Part shown: piece by piece, positions 10,737 to 18,623 of the stretch
Position numbering within the stretch: position 1 is the first letter of the stretch
Layout of the letters: each line of letters starts with the position of its first letter
Assembly (NCBI GenBank): GCA_963737285.1
Contig: CAVTRT010000003.1
Coordinates: 2,976,001 to 3,040,000 of the forward strand
From: Trebonia sp963737285
Lineage (GTDB): Bacteria > Actinomycetota > Actinomycetes > Streptosporangiales > Streptosporangiaceae
Length of the DNA: 64,000 nucleotides
Direction of reading: 5' to 3'
Notes under the pieces: model-generated
What the model was told of the DNA's origin: nothing
What the model saw: only the letters and a program-made list of their open reading frames with translations
Database searches by the model: none
Made by a program: the position numbers and the translations under genes

Positions 10737-11713
10737 GATGACAGCTCCTCAAGGACGGTGGCGATGAGGTTGCGGGCTAGGGTGACCTTGTACTCGTTGC
10801 CGGGCAGCGGGCGTGCCGCCCGCAGTTCCTCCGCTGCCGCCTTGGAGTACGTGCCAGCGACCGCCGGCTGCCCCAGCATCGCCTGCTCGGCCACATGACA
10901 GCGCCACGGCGCGTGGGCCACTCCCCCGAGCGCCAGCTGGCAGCCGGTCACGATGCTGTTAGCCACCTGGAGCACCGCCGCGACCGACACCAGGGCGAAG
11001 GCGAAGGAGGCACGCTCGCGCACCTTGCGGTACGTCGAGCGGCCGGACGGCGCTGGCGGCAGCTCGACCGCCGTGATCAGCTCACCTGCCGCGAGGGTGG
11101 TGTCACGCTCCGGGCTGCTGCCCGGCAGCCGGTGCAGGCCGGGCATCGCCACGCTGCGGGCTTCGGAGTCCGTGCCGCTGACGTGCACGGTCGCGCCCAG
11201 GGCGATCAGCGCCACGGCCATATCGGAGGGATGTGTCGCGACGCAAGCCGCGGAGTGGCCGAGGATCGCGAGGTTTTCCGTCTCGGCTCCGGGTGCCGTT
11301 GCCTGGCATCCGGACCCGGGGCTGCGCTTGTTGCAGGCCATCGAGACATCCTGGAAGTACGGGCAGCGGGTGCGCTGCAGCAGGTTGCCACCAACGGTCG
11401 CCATGTTGCGGATCTGCCCCGAGGCACCGTCGAGCACGGCTCGCGCCAGCACCGGATAGCGCTCTCGGACCCGAGGGTCGGCGGCGAGGTCGCTGTTGCG
11501 CACCGCGGCCCCGATGAGCAGCCCGCCGCCGGGGCCGTCATCGATCTGGCCGCTGGTGGCGCGGGTGACGTCGATGAGGCTGTCCGGCGTGGCGACGCCT
11601 AGTCGCATCAGGTCGACCAGGTTGGTGCCGCCGCCCAGGTACGCGGCACCCAGGCGGTACGCGGCGACGGCACCGCTGGCATCGGCGGCCCTGTCGTAAC
11701 CGAAGCTCCTCAT
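10733..11713 (-). CDS. Aldehyde oxidoreductase FAD-binding subunit (PaoB/YagS-like)
   Basis: Medium subunit that passes electrons from the Fe-S centres through FAD. The 326-residue protein has the FAD-binding signature YLGGGTNLVDLMR (about residues 26-38) and ATVGGNLLQRTRCPYF (about 105-120). Next comes CNKRSPGSGC, which with the preceding Cys matches the segment that carries an additional [4Fe-4S] cluster in E. coli PaoB; this is why PaoABC/YagTSR is a better comparison than classical xanthine dehydrogenase. A C-terminal CO-dehydrogenase flavoprotein domain follows. It overlaps both neighbours by 4 bases. Confidence 0.9.
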   Translation of the reverse strand: MRSFGYDRAADASGAVAAYRLGAAYLGGGTNLVDLMRLGVATPDSLIDVTRATSGQIDDGPGGGLLIGAAVRNSDLAADPRVRERYPVLARAVLDGASGQIRNMATVGGNLLQRTRCPYFQDVSMACNKRSPGSGCQATAPGAETENLAILGHSAACVATHPSDMAVALIALGATVHVSGTDSEARSVAMPGLHRLPGSSPERDTTLAAGELITAVELPPAPSGRSTYRKVRERASFAFALVSVAAVLQVANSIVTGCQLALGGVAHAPWRCHVAEQAMLGQPAVAGTYSKAAAEELRAARPLPGNEYKVTLARNLIATVLEELSS

Positions 11714-12243
11714 GGCGTCACCGTCGCGTCAATCGCCGCGACGATGTTCGGGTAAGCGCCGCACCGGCACAGGTTCCCGCTCATCCGCTCGCGGATCTCG
11801 CCGGCCGTGAGCGCCGGCTCCGAGGCGAGGTCCTCGGTGACCGCGCTAGGACCGGCCTCGCTGAGCATCGCCACAGCGGAGCAGAGCTGACCTGGCGTGC
11901 AGTAGCCGCACTGGAAGGCGTCGTACCGAAGGAACGCCTGCTGGAGCGGGTGCAGTCCGCCCGGCCCGTCGGCCAGTCCCTCGACCGTCGTGATCTCCGC
12001 GTCCTCGTGGGCGACCGCCAGTGCCAGGCAGGCGTTGGCACGACGCCCGCCGATGATCACCGTGCAGGCCCCGCACTGGCCGTGGTCGCAGCCCTTCTTG
12101 GTGCCGGTCATGCCGAGTCGCTCGCGCAGCAAGTCGAGCAGCGACGTCCTGGTGTCCACCCAGACGGTGCGGGGCTGCCCGTTGACCGAAAGCGTGACCT
12201 TAGTTTCCCGCTCGCCTCGCGGCCCCGGCCCCGGCCCCGTCAC
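11710..12243 (-). CDS. Aldehyde oxidoreductase [2Fe-2S] subunit (PaoA/YagT-like)
   Basis: Small subunit carrying two [2Fe-2S] clusters. The 177-residue protein has a plant-ferredoxin-type domain with GCDHGQCGACTVIIGGRRANAC, then the C-terminal helical domain motifs QCGYCTPGQLC and GNLCRCGAYPNI. All eight cluster cysteines are present. There is no Tat signal visible at the N-terminus (MTGPGPGPRGERETKVTLSVNGQ), unlike E. coli PaoA, which is periplasmic; this suggests a cytoplasmic enzyme. It overlaps the HhH gene upstream by 4 bases (12240-12243) and the FAD subunit downstream by 4 bases. Confidence 0.92.
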   Translation of the reverse strand: MTGPGPGPRGERETKVTLSVNGQPRTVWVDTRTSLLDLLRERLGMTGTKKGCDHGQCGACTVIIGGRRANACLALAVAHEDAEITTVEGLADGPGGLHPLQQAFLRYDAFQCGYCTPGQLCSAVAMLSEAGPSAVTEDLASEPALTAGEIRERMSGNLCRCGAYPNIVAAIDATVTP

Positions 12244-12890
12244 GTGGAGGCCTTCGCCGTGACGTCGGCGGCCTGGCGGCCGCGCGACACTCGGACCAGC
12301 GCGGCGGCCAACTGGGCCGGCTGGCCGGAGTCGGCCAGCAGCGTGGCGACCTTGTCCTGGTCAGCGGGCAGGCCCACCCGCCCGGCGCCCGCGGCCACTC
12401 GCGCATCGGCGTATGGTGCCACGCACGGCCAGGCTGCCTGGACCTCACGCAGGAAGATATCGGCCCCGGCTGGGCCGATTCCCGGGAAGCCGGTGAGCAT
12501 GTCGCCGATCCGCCCGCAGTCCCCATCGGCCTCGTCGCGCAGCCGACGCAGGTCACCATGCCAGTCACCGGCGATCATGGCGGCGGCGTCGCCTAGCATC
12601 CTCGCGGTACGCTCGTCGTACCGCCTGTAATGACCACGGCCGAGCGCGTCCACCCGGTCTTGCCAGCTGGCCTCACTCATCGCGGCCGGCGTCCGGTACC
12701 CGGCGGCGAACAGCTCGCGGGCCGCCGCCACCGCGATGTCCGCGGAGATCCGCGCGCTGAGCAGCGTGCTGAGAACATGCAGCTGGTACAGCGGCGAGGG
12801 CTTGTCCGCCAGCTTGATCCCCGCCTCCTCGCTGTAGGTCTTGCCGTAGTGCTCCAGCAGTTCGCCGACGACGCGGTCGTTATCGGTCAT
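12240..12890 (-). CDS. HhH-GPD (endonuclease III-like) family protein
   Basis: A 216-residue protein of the helix-hairpin-helix DNA glycosylase fold. SPLYQLHVLSTLLSARISAD resembles the N-terminal helix of endonuclease III, and LTGFPGIGPAGADIFLREVQ (about residues 146-165) is the hairpin. The residue after the hairpin that is Lys in bifunctional Nth is not present, while an Asp follows in APYADARV at the position of the catalytic Asp. It has no C-terminal Fe-S cysteines, so any activity would be monofunctional or absent. It is the first gene of the aldehyde oxidoreductase operon, joined by an ATGA overlap, an unexpected partner for a redox enzyme. Confidence 0.75.
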   Translation of the reverse strand: MTDNDRVVGELLEHYGKTYSEEAGIKLADKPSPLYQLHVLSTLLSARISADIAVAAARELFAAGYRTPAAMSEASWQDRVDALGRGHYRRYDERTARMLGDAAAMIAGDWHGDLRRLRDEADGDCGRIGDMLTGFPGIGPAGADIFLREVQAAWPCVAPYADARVAAGAGRVGLPADQDKVATLLADSGQPAQLAAALVRVSRGRQAADVTAKAST

Positions 12891-12922
12891 GAGGCTTCTC
12901 CCTCCAGGCAGGCGCCCCTTCG

Positions 12923-12960
12923 TTCGCGAAGCTGCCTGCTACCCGCTGCGGCTTCGCGAA
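12923..12960. promoter_or_regulatory. Inverted repeat in the divergent region before the sigma factor gene
   Basis: Perfect 10-bp arms TTCGCGAAGC (12923-12932) and GCTTCGCGAA (12951-12960) separated by 18 bases. It lies between the leftward HhH operon (start 12890) and the rightward sigma factor (start 13096), so it could be an operator for either or an mRNA leader structure. Confidence 0.4.
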
Positions 12961-13095
12961 ACATTGCGGATACTCCGCCGCTATCGGGCGGCGGGACCCA
13001 GGCGGGGACCAGTCAAACATGAAGCGGGTCATGTTTGGCCCCTCCTGTATGGGCATGGCTGCACGGACCCGTTTCTCAAAGGCCTGGAGGTGGCT

Positions 13096-13923
13096 ATGCC
13101 CAATATGCCCTTCTCTTCCAATGGCAGGGCAGCCCTGGAAGGACTGCGTGACGAGGAGCTCCTCGCGCGCTCCCGGCAGCTCCCCGCCGACAGCCAGGAA
13201 CGTGCTGCGGCACGCGAGGTACTGGTCCGCCGGTACGAGCCAGTCGTGCGGGGGTGCGTGCGCCAGTACCGGGCAAGCCCCGAGCCGGTCGAGGACCTGA
13301 TGCAGGTCGGATACGTGGGCCTGCTGAAGGCGATCAACAACTTCGATCCGGGATTCGGCGGGGGCCTGCGGGCCTACGCCGTACCGTGCATCGGCGGGGA
13401 GGTCAAACGGCACTTCCGGGATAAACGATGGCAGGTGCGGGTGACCCGGCCAACGCAGGAGCTGCTGCTTGAGATGCGCGGCTCGATCGAGGACCTCACG
13501 CATGAGCTGGGGCGGCATCCGGGGGATCCCGAGCTCGCCGAGCGGCTCGGGGTAACGCTAGACGAGCTGCGCGAGGCCCGTCAGGCCGGAGAGGGCTTTA
13601 CAGCCCTGTCGCTGGACGCGCCGCTGGCCGGCCAGGACGATCCCTGCGAGCTCGGCAGCCTGCTCGGCGAGGATGACGCGGCGGTAGACCGGGCCGTGGA
13701 CATGGAGGCCGTCGCCAGGCACTGGGACGAACTGCCCCGGCGCGAGCAGCGCATCCTCGTTTTGCGCTTTTACGGCAACTTCACTCAGGAGGAGATCGCC
13801 GGGCGGCTCGGCATCTCCCAGATGCACGTTTCCCGACTGCTGTCGCGAGCCCTGGGCAAGCTCAGGGACCGCCTCCTGCACGACCCCGTTCAGCAGCCCC
13901 GGACAGCCGACGGCCTCGGATAA
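13096..13923 (+). CDS. RNA polymerase sigma factor, SigB/SigF/SigG (group 3) family
   Basis: Alternative sigma factor, typically for stress or developmental genes and usually held by an RsbW-type anti-sigma factor. The 275-residue protein has region 2 (YEPVVRGCVRQYR, DLMQVGYVGLLKAINNFDP, LRAYAVPCIGGEVKRHFRDK), region 3 (SIEDLTHELGRHPGDPELAERLG) and region 4 (LPRREQRILVLRFYGNFTQEEIAGRLGIS... with helix-turn-helix). GGEVKRHFRD is diagnostic of the SigB/F/G group. The ATG at 13096 follows TGGAGGTGGCT; an in-frame extension upstream has no conserved sequence. No anti-sigma or anti-anti-sigma gene is adjacent; an RsbW-like ATPase at 50.1 kb is too far to assign. Confidence 0.92.
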   Translation: MPNMPFSSNGRAALEGLRDEELLARSRQLPADSQERAAAREVLVRRYEPVVRGCVRQYRASPEPVEDLMQVGYVGLLKAINNFDPGFGGGLRAYAVPCIGGEVKRHFRDKRWQVRVTRPTQELLLEMRGSIEDLTHELGRHPGDPELAERLGVTLDELREARQAGEGFTALSLDAPLAGQDDPCELGSLLGEDDAAVDRAVDMEAVARHWDELPRREQRILVLRFYGNFTQEEIAGRLGISQMHVSRLLSRALGKLRDRLLHDPVQQPRTADGLG

Positions 13924-14126
13924 CGAGCGGCTCAGCCGGGCCGGCCCGCGCCTGCGGCAAGCAGCTCCCAGGTCCCGCGCCGGCCCCACTAGCACACCGC
14001 TGACGGCCCCGTGACCTCGGGTTATCCGCGTTTGACCGGTCGGCTGCCGGGCAGCGTGGCGGTAGTACAACAACTAGCTGGCCCGGTGCGGACCGCGGCC
14101 CAATCCCCCGGCAGCGGAGGTAGAGC

Positions 14127-15470
14127 GTGAGCGATGACGCGTCGACGGGAACCGTGACCACCCAGGTTCCGGCTAGACTCGACCGGCTGCCCTGGTCACG
14201 GTGGCACTGGATGATCGTGTGCGGCCTCGGTGCCGTCTGGATACTCGACGGCCTCGAAGTTACCATCGTCGGCAATATCTCAACGCAGATCGCCAAGCCG
14301 GGCAGCGGCTTGAACATCACGACGTCCCAGATATCGGGGCTGGCCGCCGCGTTGTACGTGGCAGGCGCCTGCGTGGGTGCGCTGCTGTTCGGCTACCTGA
14401 CCGACAGGTTCGGCCGTAAGAAGCTGTTCATGATCACCCTAGGCACCTACCTCGCGGCCACGGCGCTGACCGCCGCGTCGTTCGCTCCCTGGTGGTTCTT
14501 CCTGTTCCGGTTCCTGACCGGGCTCGGTATCGGCGGCGAGTACGCCGCGATCAACTCCGCCATCGACGAGCTGATCCCGAGCCGTCACCGAGGCCTGATC
14601 GACATCGTCATCAACGGCACCTACTGGGCGGGGGCAGCAGCCGGCGCGCTGCTCACCGTCCCCGCCACCAGCGACCTAGCGGTAGACGTGGGCTGGCGCG
14701 TGTGCTTCGGCGTCGGCGTCATACTCGGCACGGCGGTGCTGCTGGTCCGCCGCAACGTCCCGGAAAGCCCTCGCTGGCTCTTCATCCACGGGCGAAACCG
14801 GGAAGCCGAGACACTGGTGGACGGGATCGAGCAGGGGATCGAACACCAAACAGGCAGGCAACTGCCCGACGCGGGCCGGTCCATCACCATCCGGCAGCGC
14901 AAGACGATCGGGTTCGTCACGATCGCCAAGACCATGTTCACGCTGTATCCCCGGCGCACCATCCTCGGCTTTTCCCTGTTCGTCGGCCAGGCGTTCCTCT
15001 ACAACGCGATCACGTTCGGGTTCGCGCAGATCCTGCAGACGTTCTTCGGCGTCAAGACCAGCCCCGGCTACTACTTCGCGGTGATAGCCGCGGGCAACCT
15101 GCTGGGCCCACTGCTGCTGGGCCGGCTGTTCGATACGGTCGGCCGCAAGCCGATGATCGCGGGCACCTACATAACCTCCGGTGTCCTGCTCCTGGTCACC
15201 GCGTACGTGTTCGACCAGGGTTACCTGACCGCCATCACGATGACGGCCTGCTGGTGCGGAGTCTTGTTCTTCGCCTCGGCAGGTGCCAGCTCGGCGTACC
15301 TCACCGTCAGTGAGGTCTTCCCGATGGAGACCCGCGCCCTGGCCATCGCGTTCTTCTATGCGATCGGAACCGGAGCGGGCGGGATCTCCGGGCCGCTGCT
15401 GTTCTCCTCCCTGGTGAGCACCGGCAAGATCGGCGATACCGCGATCGCGTTCACGATCGGGCCGGCCTGA
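14127..15470 (+). CDS. MFS transporter (sugar/organic acid:H+ symporter-like), C-terminus frameshifted
   Basis: Membrane carrier with about 12 helices. The first half has GYLTDRFGRKKLF (MFS motif A, about residues 91-103) and IGGEYAAINSAIDELIPSRHRG (about 135), typical of the metabolite:H+ symporter branch that carries sugars or aromatic acids. The second motif A is LFDTVGRKPMI. The frame stops at 15470 after AIAFTIGPA, in the last helix. The next frame continues with ...LMILAGLVEIFLG and SLEDIAQPL, the normal C-terminus, to 15613. One G added at about 15461 would restore a 495-residue protein. GTG start after GGAGGTAGAGC. Substrate unknown. Confidence 0.85.
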   Translation: MSDDASTGTVTTQVPARLDRLPWSRWHWMIVCGLGAVWILDGLEVTIVGNISTQIAKPGSGLNITTSQISGLAAALYVAGACVGALLFGYLTDRFGRKKLFMITLGTYLAATALTAASFAPWWFFLFRFLTGLGIGGEYAAINSAIDELIPSRHRGLIDIVINGTYWAGAAAGALLTVPATSDLAVDVGWRVCFGVGVILGTAVLLVRRNVPESPRWLFIHGRNREAETLVDGIEQGIEHQTGRQLPDAGRSITIRQRKTIGFVTIAKTMFTLYPRRTILGFSLFVGQAFLYNAITFGFAQILQTFFGVKTSPGYYFAVIAAGNLLGPLLLGRLFDTVGRKPMIAGTYITSGVLLLVTAYVFDQGYLTAITMTACWCGVLFFASAGASSAYLTVSEVFPMETRALAIAFFYAIGTGAGGISGPLLFSSLVSTGKIGDTAIAFTIGPA

Positions 15471-15613
15471 TGATCCTCGCCGGCCTGGTCGAGATCTTCC
15501 TGGGCGTCAAGGCGGAACGGCGGAGCCTGGAAGACATCGCCCAGCCACTGACGGCAACCGAAACCGACCAGGCCAGCCGGTCGCGTTCGCCAGGCCAAGC
15601 ACGCTCCCGCTAG
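15467..15613 (+). pseudogene. Displaced C-terminal end of the MFS transporter
   Basis: Reading in the frame beginning CTG-ATG-ATC gives LMILAGLVEIFLGVKAERR followed by SLEDIAQPL and a polar tail, stop at 15611-15613. This is the last half helix and the conserved cytoplasmic tail of the preceding transporter, moved out of frame by one missing base. Confidence 0.75.
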
Positions 15614-15667
15614 CCCCGCGGGGGTGCGACCTGCGCCCCGCCCCGCCCCGCCCCGAAAGGAGGAATG

Positions 15668-16129
15668 ATGACCGAATCACCGAACCAGTCAGCTGTCGTC
15701 GTGGCTGTCCATGGAACCCAGGACTCCCGCAACGCCATCAGGCTTGCCGCTCAGGAAGCACAGTACCGGGGGGCGACGCTCATCGCCGTCACCGCCTACA
15801 ACACCAATCCCATGCTCGGAGAAGCCCCGGCCGCGCGCCCGGTCGGCACCTTTCACACCCCTGGTGATAAGCAGCGCACCGCGGAATCGGCGCTGCACCA
15901 TGCGGTCGTTGACGCGCTCGGCGATCAGGCGGGCCACGTCGAGCAACGCACCGTGCCCGGACCGGCTGGCCGGAGCCTTGTCGTCACCGCCAACGCGGTC
16001 AACGCCGGGCTCCTCGTGCTGGCCAGCCGGGGCAGCAGTTCGGCTCTGCCTGGCAGCGTGAGCCAGTACGTGCTGCGGAAGGCACCGTGCCCGGTCCTCC
16101 TCGTCCCTGACGTTGACGGGCAGGCCTAG
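15668..16129 (+). CDS. Universal stress protein (UspA family)
   Basis: A 153-residue single-domain Usp protein. VVVAVHGTQDSRNAIRLAAQEA is the N-terminal strand and helix, and the C-terminal GLLVLASRGSSSALPGSVSQYVLRKAPCPVLLVP carries the G-x2-S/R-G-x9-G-S-type ATP-binding loop, here ASRGSSS and GSVSQYV. AAGGAGGA stands directly before tandem ATGs; the second (15668) has better spacing. Upstream is a C-rich run of four CGCCCC units (about 15634-15655). Part of a + strand group after the MFS gene; likely stress-induced, but nothing in the sequence shows the regulator. Confidence 0.88.
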   Translation: MTESPNQSAVVVAVHGTQDSRNAIRLAAQEAQYRGATLIAVTAYNTNPMLGEAPAARPVGTFHTPGDKQRTAESALHHAVVDALGDQAGHVEQRTVPGPAGRSLVVTANAVNAGLLVLASRGSSSALPGSVSQYVLRKAPCPVLLVPDVDGQA

Positions 16130-16233
16130 CCAGGTGCTAGGCGCCACCAGCGCCCGGGTTCAGGTGACTGTCAGGCGGCCGTTGCGCAGCATGCCCTGCC
16201 GCTGGGCGTGCCGCGCGACGGCGCTGATGCCGC

Positions 16234-17109
16234 TCAGGAACGGTCGGCGGCAAGCGATCGTGCCCCACTGGCCAGTACCGTGGAAACAAGGGCGCGGACC
16301 GCGCGTTCCTGGTCGCGGCGCGGGTTGGTCAGCAAGACCAGGTCGATCGTGCCAAGCTCGGGCAGCCGGTGGCCGGGAGCGAGCGTGGCGAGCTGGGCGG
16401 GCACAAGGCTAGCGGCCATGGCCGAGATGCCGACTCCGGCGGCGACTGCAGCGATAAGGCCGTTGACGCCGCGGCAGACACAGGCGGTGCGAAACGGCAG
16501 GCGCGCGCGGTTCAAGGCGGCGCGGATCTCGGTGCGGGAGATGCTCGGCGACGGGTAGACGACCAGCGGCAGCGGCCTGGCATGGTCCAGCCACGTCGAT
16601 GGCGTGCCCACCCATACCAGGCGCTCTCGCTTGACGAGTTGCCCGCGCTGCTCGCCGCTGGGGCGCTTGCCGACGAAGACGTCGAGCTTGTCGCCCTCAA
16701 GGCGCTGGTGCAGCGCGCCGCTCTGGTCCACGGTGAGGTCGAAGTCAACGAGCGGATTGTCGCGGCGGAAGTCGCGCAGGATCTGCGGCAGCCGGGTGAG
16801 CGCGAGATCATCCGCGATGCCGATGCGCAGCCGCCCGCTGGGCCGGTCGCCGCTGAAGAAGGCGGCCGCCTGCTCGCTGGCGGCCAGGATGTTGCGCGCG
16901 AACCCGGCCATCGCCTCGCCGTCGGCCGTCAGCGAAACCGAGTGCGTGTCCCTGAGCATGAGCATCCGGCCAACTTGCTGCTCCAAACGGCGGATGTGCT
17001 GGCTGACGGTGGGCTGCTGGATGCCGAGCCGGGCCGCCGCCCGGGTGAAGCTGCCGGTCTGCTCAACAGCCAGGAAGGTGGCCAGCAGCTGGGGGTCGTA
17101 ACCGGTCAT
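16234..17109 (-). CDS. LysR family transcriptional regulator
   Basis: A 291-residue LTTR. The N-terminal winged helix-turn-helix is clear (LLATFLAVEQTGSFTRAAARLGIQQPTVSQHIRRLE), followed by a periplasmic-binding-like effector domain from about residue 90 (GRLRIGIADDLALTRLP). It is divergent from the MFS exporter at 17210; the ~100-base AT-richer gap (for example ATAACTGTTAGCTAAAT at about 17119) should contain the LysR site. The usual LTTR arrangement makes the exporter its probable target. Inducer unknown. Confidence 0.9.
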   Translation of the reverse strand: MTGYDPQLLATFLAVEQTGSFTRAAARLGIQQPTVSQHIRRLEQQVGRMLMLRDTHSVSLTADGEAMAGFARNILAASEQAAAFFSGDRPSGRLRIGIADDLALTRLPQILRDFRRDNPLVDFDLTVDQSGALHQRLEGDKLDVFVGKRPSGEQRGQLVKRERLVWVGTPSTWLDHARPLPLVVYPSPSISRTEIRAALNRARLPFRTACVCRGVNGLIAAVAAGVGISAMAASLVPAQLATLAPGHRLPELGTIDLVLLTNPRRDQERAVRALVSTVLASGARSLAADRS

Positions 17110-17209
17110 AGGAGTTCATAATAACTGTTAGCTAAATCATCGCGGTTCCATATAAGCCGAGATGGGCACAGGATGGCGGAGGACAAACAGGCAAAAGGAA
17201 GGCCGATCA

Positions 17210-18553
17210 GTGACGATCGCCGAGGCACCCCGGCAGCCCACGACCCGTCAACCGACCGCCCCCCCGCCCACCGCCCCCCAGCCTCCTACGGGCCAGACCG
17301 GCACCAGCCTGCCCAGCACCGGCCAGCCCAGTGGCCGCCAGGCCACCGGTGCCTTTGCTGCCCTCCGCTCGCGCGGCTACCGGATCTACCTGACCGGGCA
17401 GAGCATGGCAAACACCGGCTCGTGGATGCAGTCCATCGCCCAGGACTGGCTCATCTTCAGCCTGACCCACAGCTCGACCGCGGTCGGCGTGACGATGGCA
17501 CTGCAGTTCGGGCCTATTCTGCTGTTCGGCCTGTACGCCGGGGCGGTGGCCGACCGACTGCCCAAGCGTCGCATCCTGCTGACTACCCAACTGCTGAACG
17601 CGCTGGCCACCGCGGCGCTTGCCGTCGTCACGATTGGCGGCTGGGCACACCCCGCCGACGTGTACGGGTTCGCACTGGCCACCGGGGTGGTCTTCGCGTT
17701 CGACGCGCCGGCCAGGCAGGCGTTCGTGACCGAGGTGGTCCCGCCCGGCCAGCTGCGCGCCGCGATCTCGATGAACGCCGCAGTGTTCCAGGCGACCCGG
17801 CTGATCGGCCCGGCCATCGCCAGCGTGCTGATCGCGAGCGCGGGAACCGGGTGGGTGTTCGCGGTGAACGCGGCCTGCTACCTCGGCCCGACTGCTGGCC
17901 TGCTACTGCTGCGGCCGTCGGATGTGCGGCCTGTTCCGCCCATGCCCCGTGCGCCGGGAGCGGTGTGGGAGGCCGCCCGGTACGTGCTGCACCGCCCGGA
18001 CGTCGCGTGGACGATCCTCCTCGTCGGGATGCTCGGCACCTTCGGGCTGAATTTTCCCATCGTCATGACCGCGATGGCCAAGGCGTATCACGGGGACGCC
18101 GGCACCTACGGCCTGTTCAACATCGTCATCGCGGCCGGATCGGCGGCCGGCGCGCTGCTGGCTGGCGCGACTAGGCGTCCCCGGGTGCGGGCCATCGTCG
18201 CCGCCGCGGCCACCTTCGGCGTCTTGGAGGCGGCGGCCGCCGTCATGCCGGGCCTGGCAGCGTTCCTCCCGATCATCGCGGTCATGGGCTTCGTCAACCT
18301 CCTGTGCCAGGCCATGGCAAACGCCTACGTCCAGCTGTCCGTCGACCCGCAGATGCGCGGCCGCGTGATGGGGCTGTACATGCTGGTCTTCGTCGGCGGC
18401 ACCCCCTTCGGCGCGCCGTTTATCGGAGCGGTCACCAGCCACTTCGGTGCCCGGGCCGGGATGATCACCTGCGGTGTCATCCCCGTGGTGGCCGCCGTCA
18501 TCACGGCCGCCGCACTGGCCCGCGTGCGGGCACGCACCGCTCTGCCCGGCTAG
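17210..18553 (+). CDS. MFS transporter, EntS/DHA3-like exporter
   Basis: A 447-residue membrane protein with a Pro/Thr-rich cytoplasmic tail of ~45 residues before the first helix. FRSRGYRIYL-like entry (ALRSRGYRIYLTGQSMANTGSWMQSIAQDWL) and AGAVADRLPKRRILL (motif A variant) identify the MFS_3/enterobactin-exporter-like group. GTG at 17210 follows AAAGGAAGG and is preferred to an in-frame ATG at 17162. It is divergent from the LysR gene. Likely exports a small molecule or drug; substrate not predictable. Confidence 0.85.
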   Translation: MTIAEAPRQPTTRQPTAPPPTAPQPPTGQTGTSLPSTGQPSGRQATGAFAALRSRGYRIYLTGQSMANTGSWMQSIAQDWLIFSLTHSSTAVGVTMALQFGPILLFGLYAGAVADRLPKRRILLTTQLLNALATAALAVVTIGGWAHPADVYGFALATGVVFAFDAPARQAFVTEVVPPGQLRAAISMNAAVFQATRLIGPAIASVLIASAGTGWVFAVNAACYLGPTAGLLLLRPSDVRPVPPMPRAPGAVWEAARYVLHRPDVAWTILLVGMLGTFGLNFPIVMTAMAKAYHGDAGTYGLFNIVIAAGSAAGALLAGATRRPRVRAIVAAAATFGVLEAAAAVMPGLAAFLPIIAVMGFVNLLCQAMANAYVQLSVDPQMRGRVMGLYMLVFVGGTPFGAPFIGAVTSHFGARAGMITCGVIPVVAAVITAAALARVRARTALPG

Positions 18554-18623
18554 CGTCGCAGTGGCGGGACCTAACACGGATGCGCTCTATGTGTCACTGG
18601 GGAAAAGGTGAAACGATCATCGG

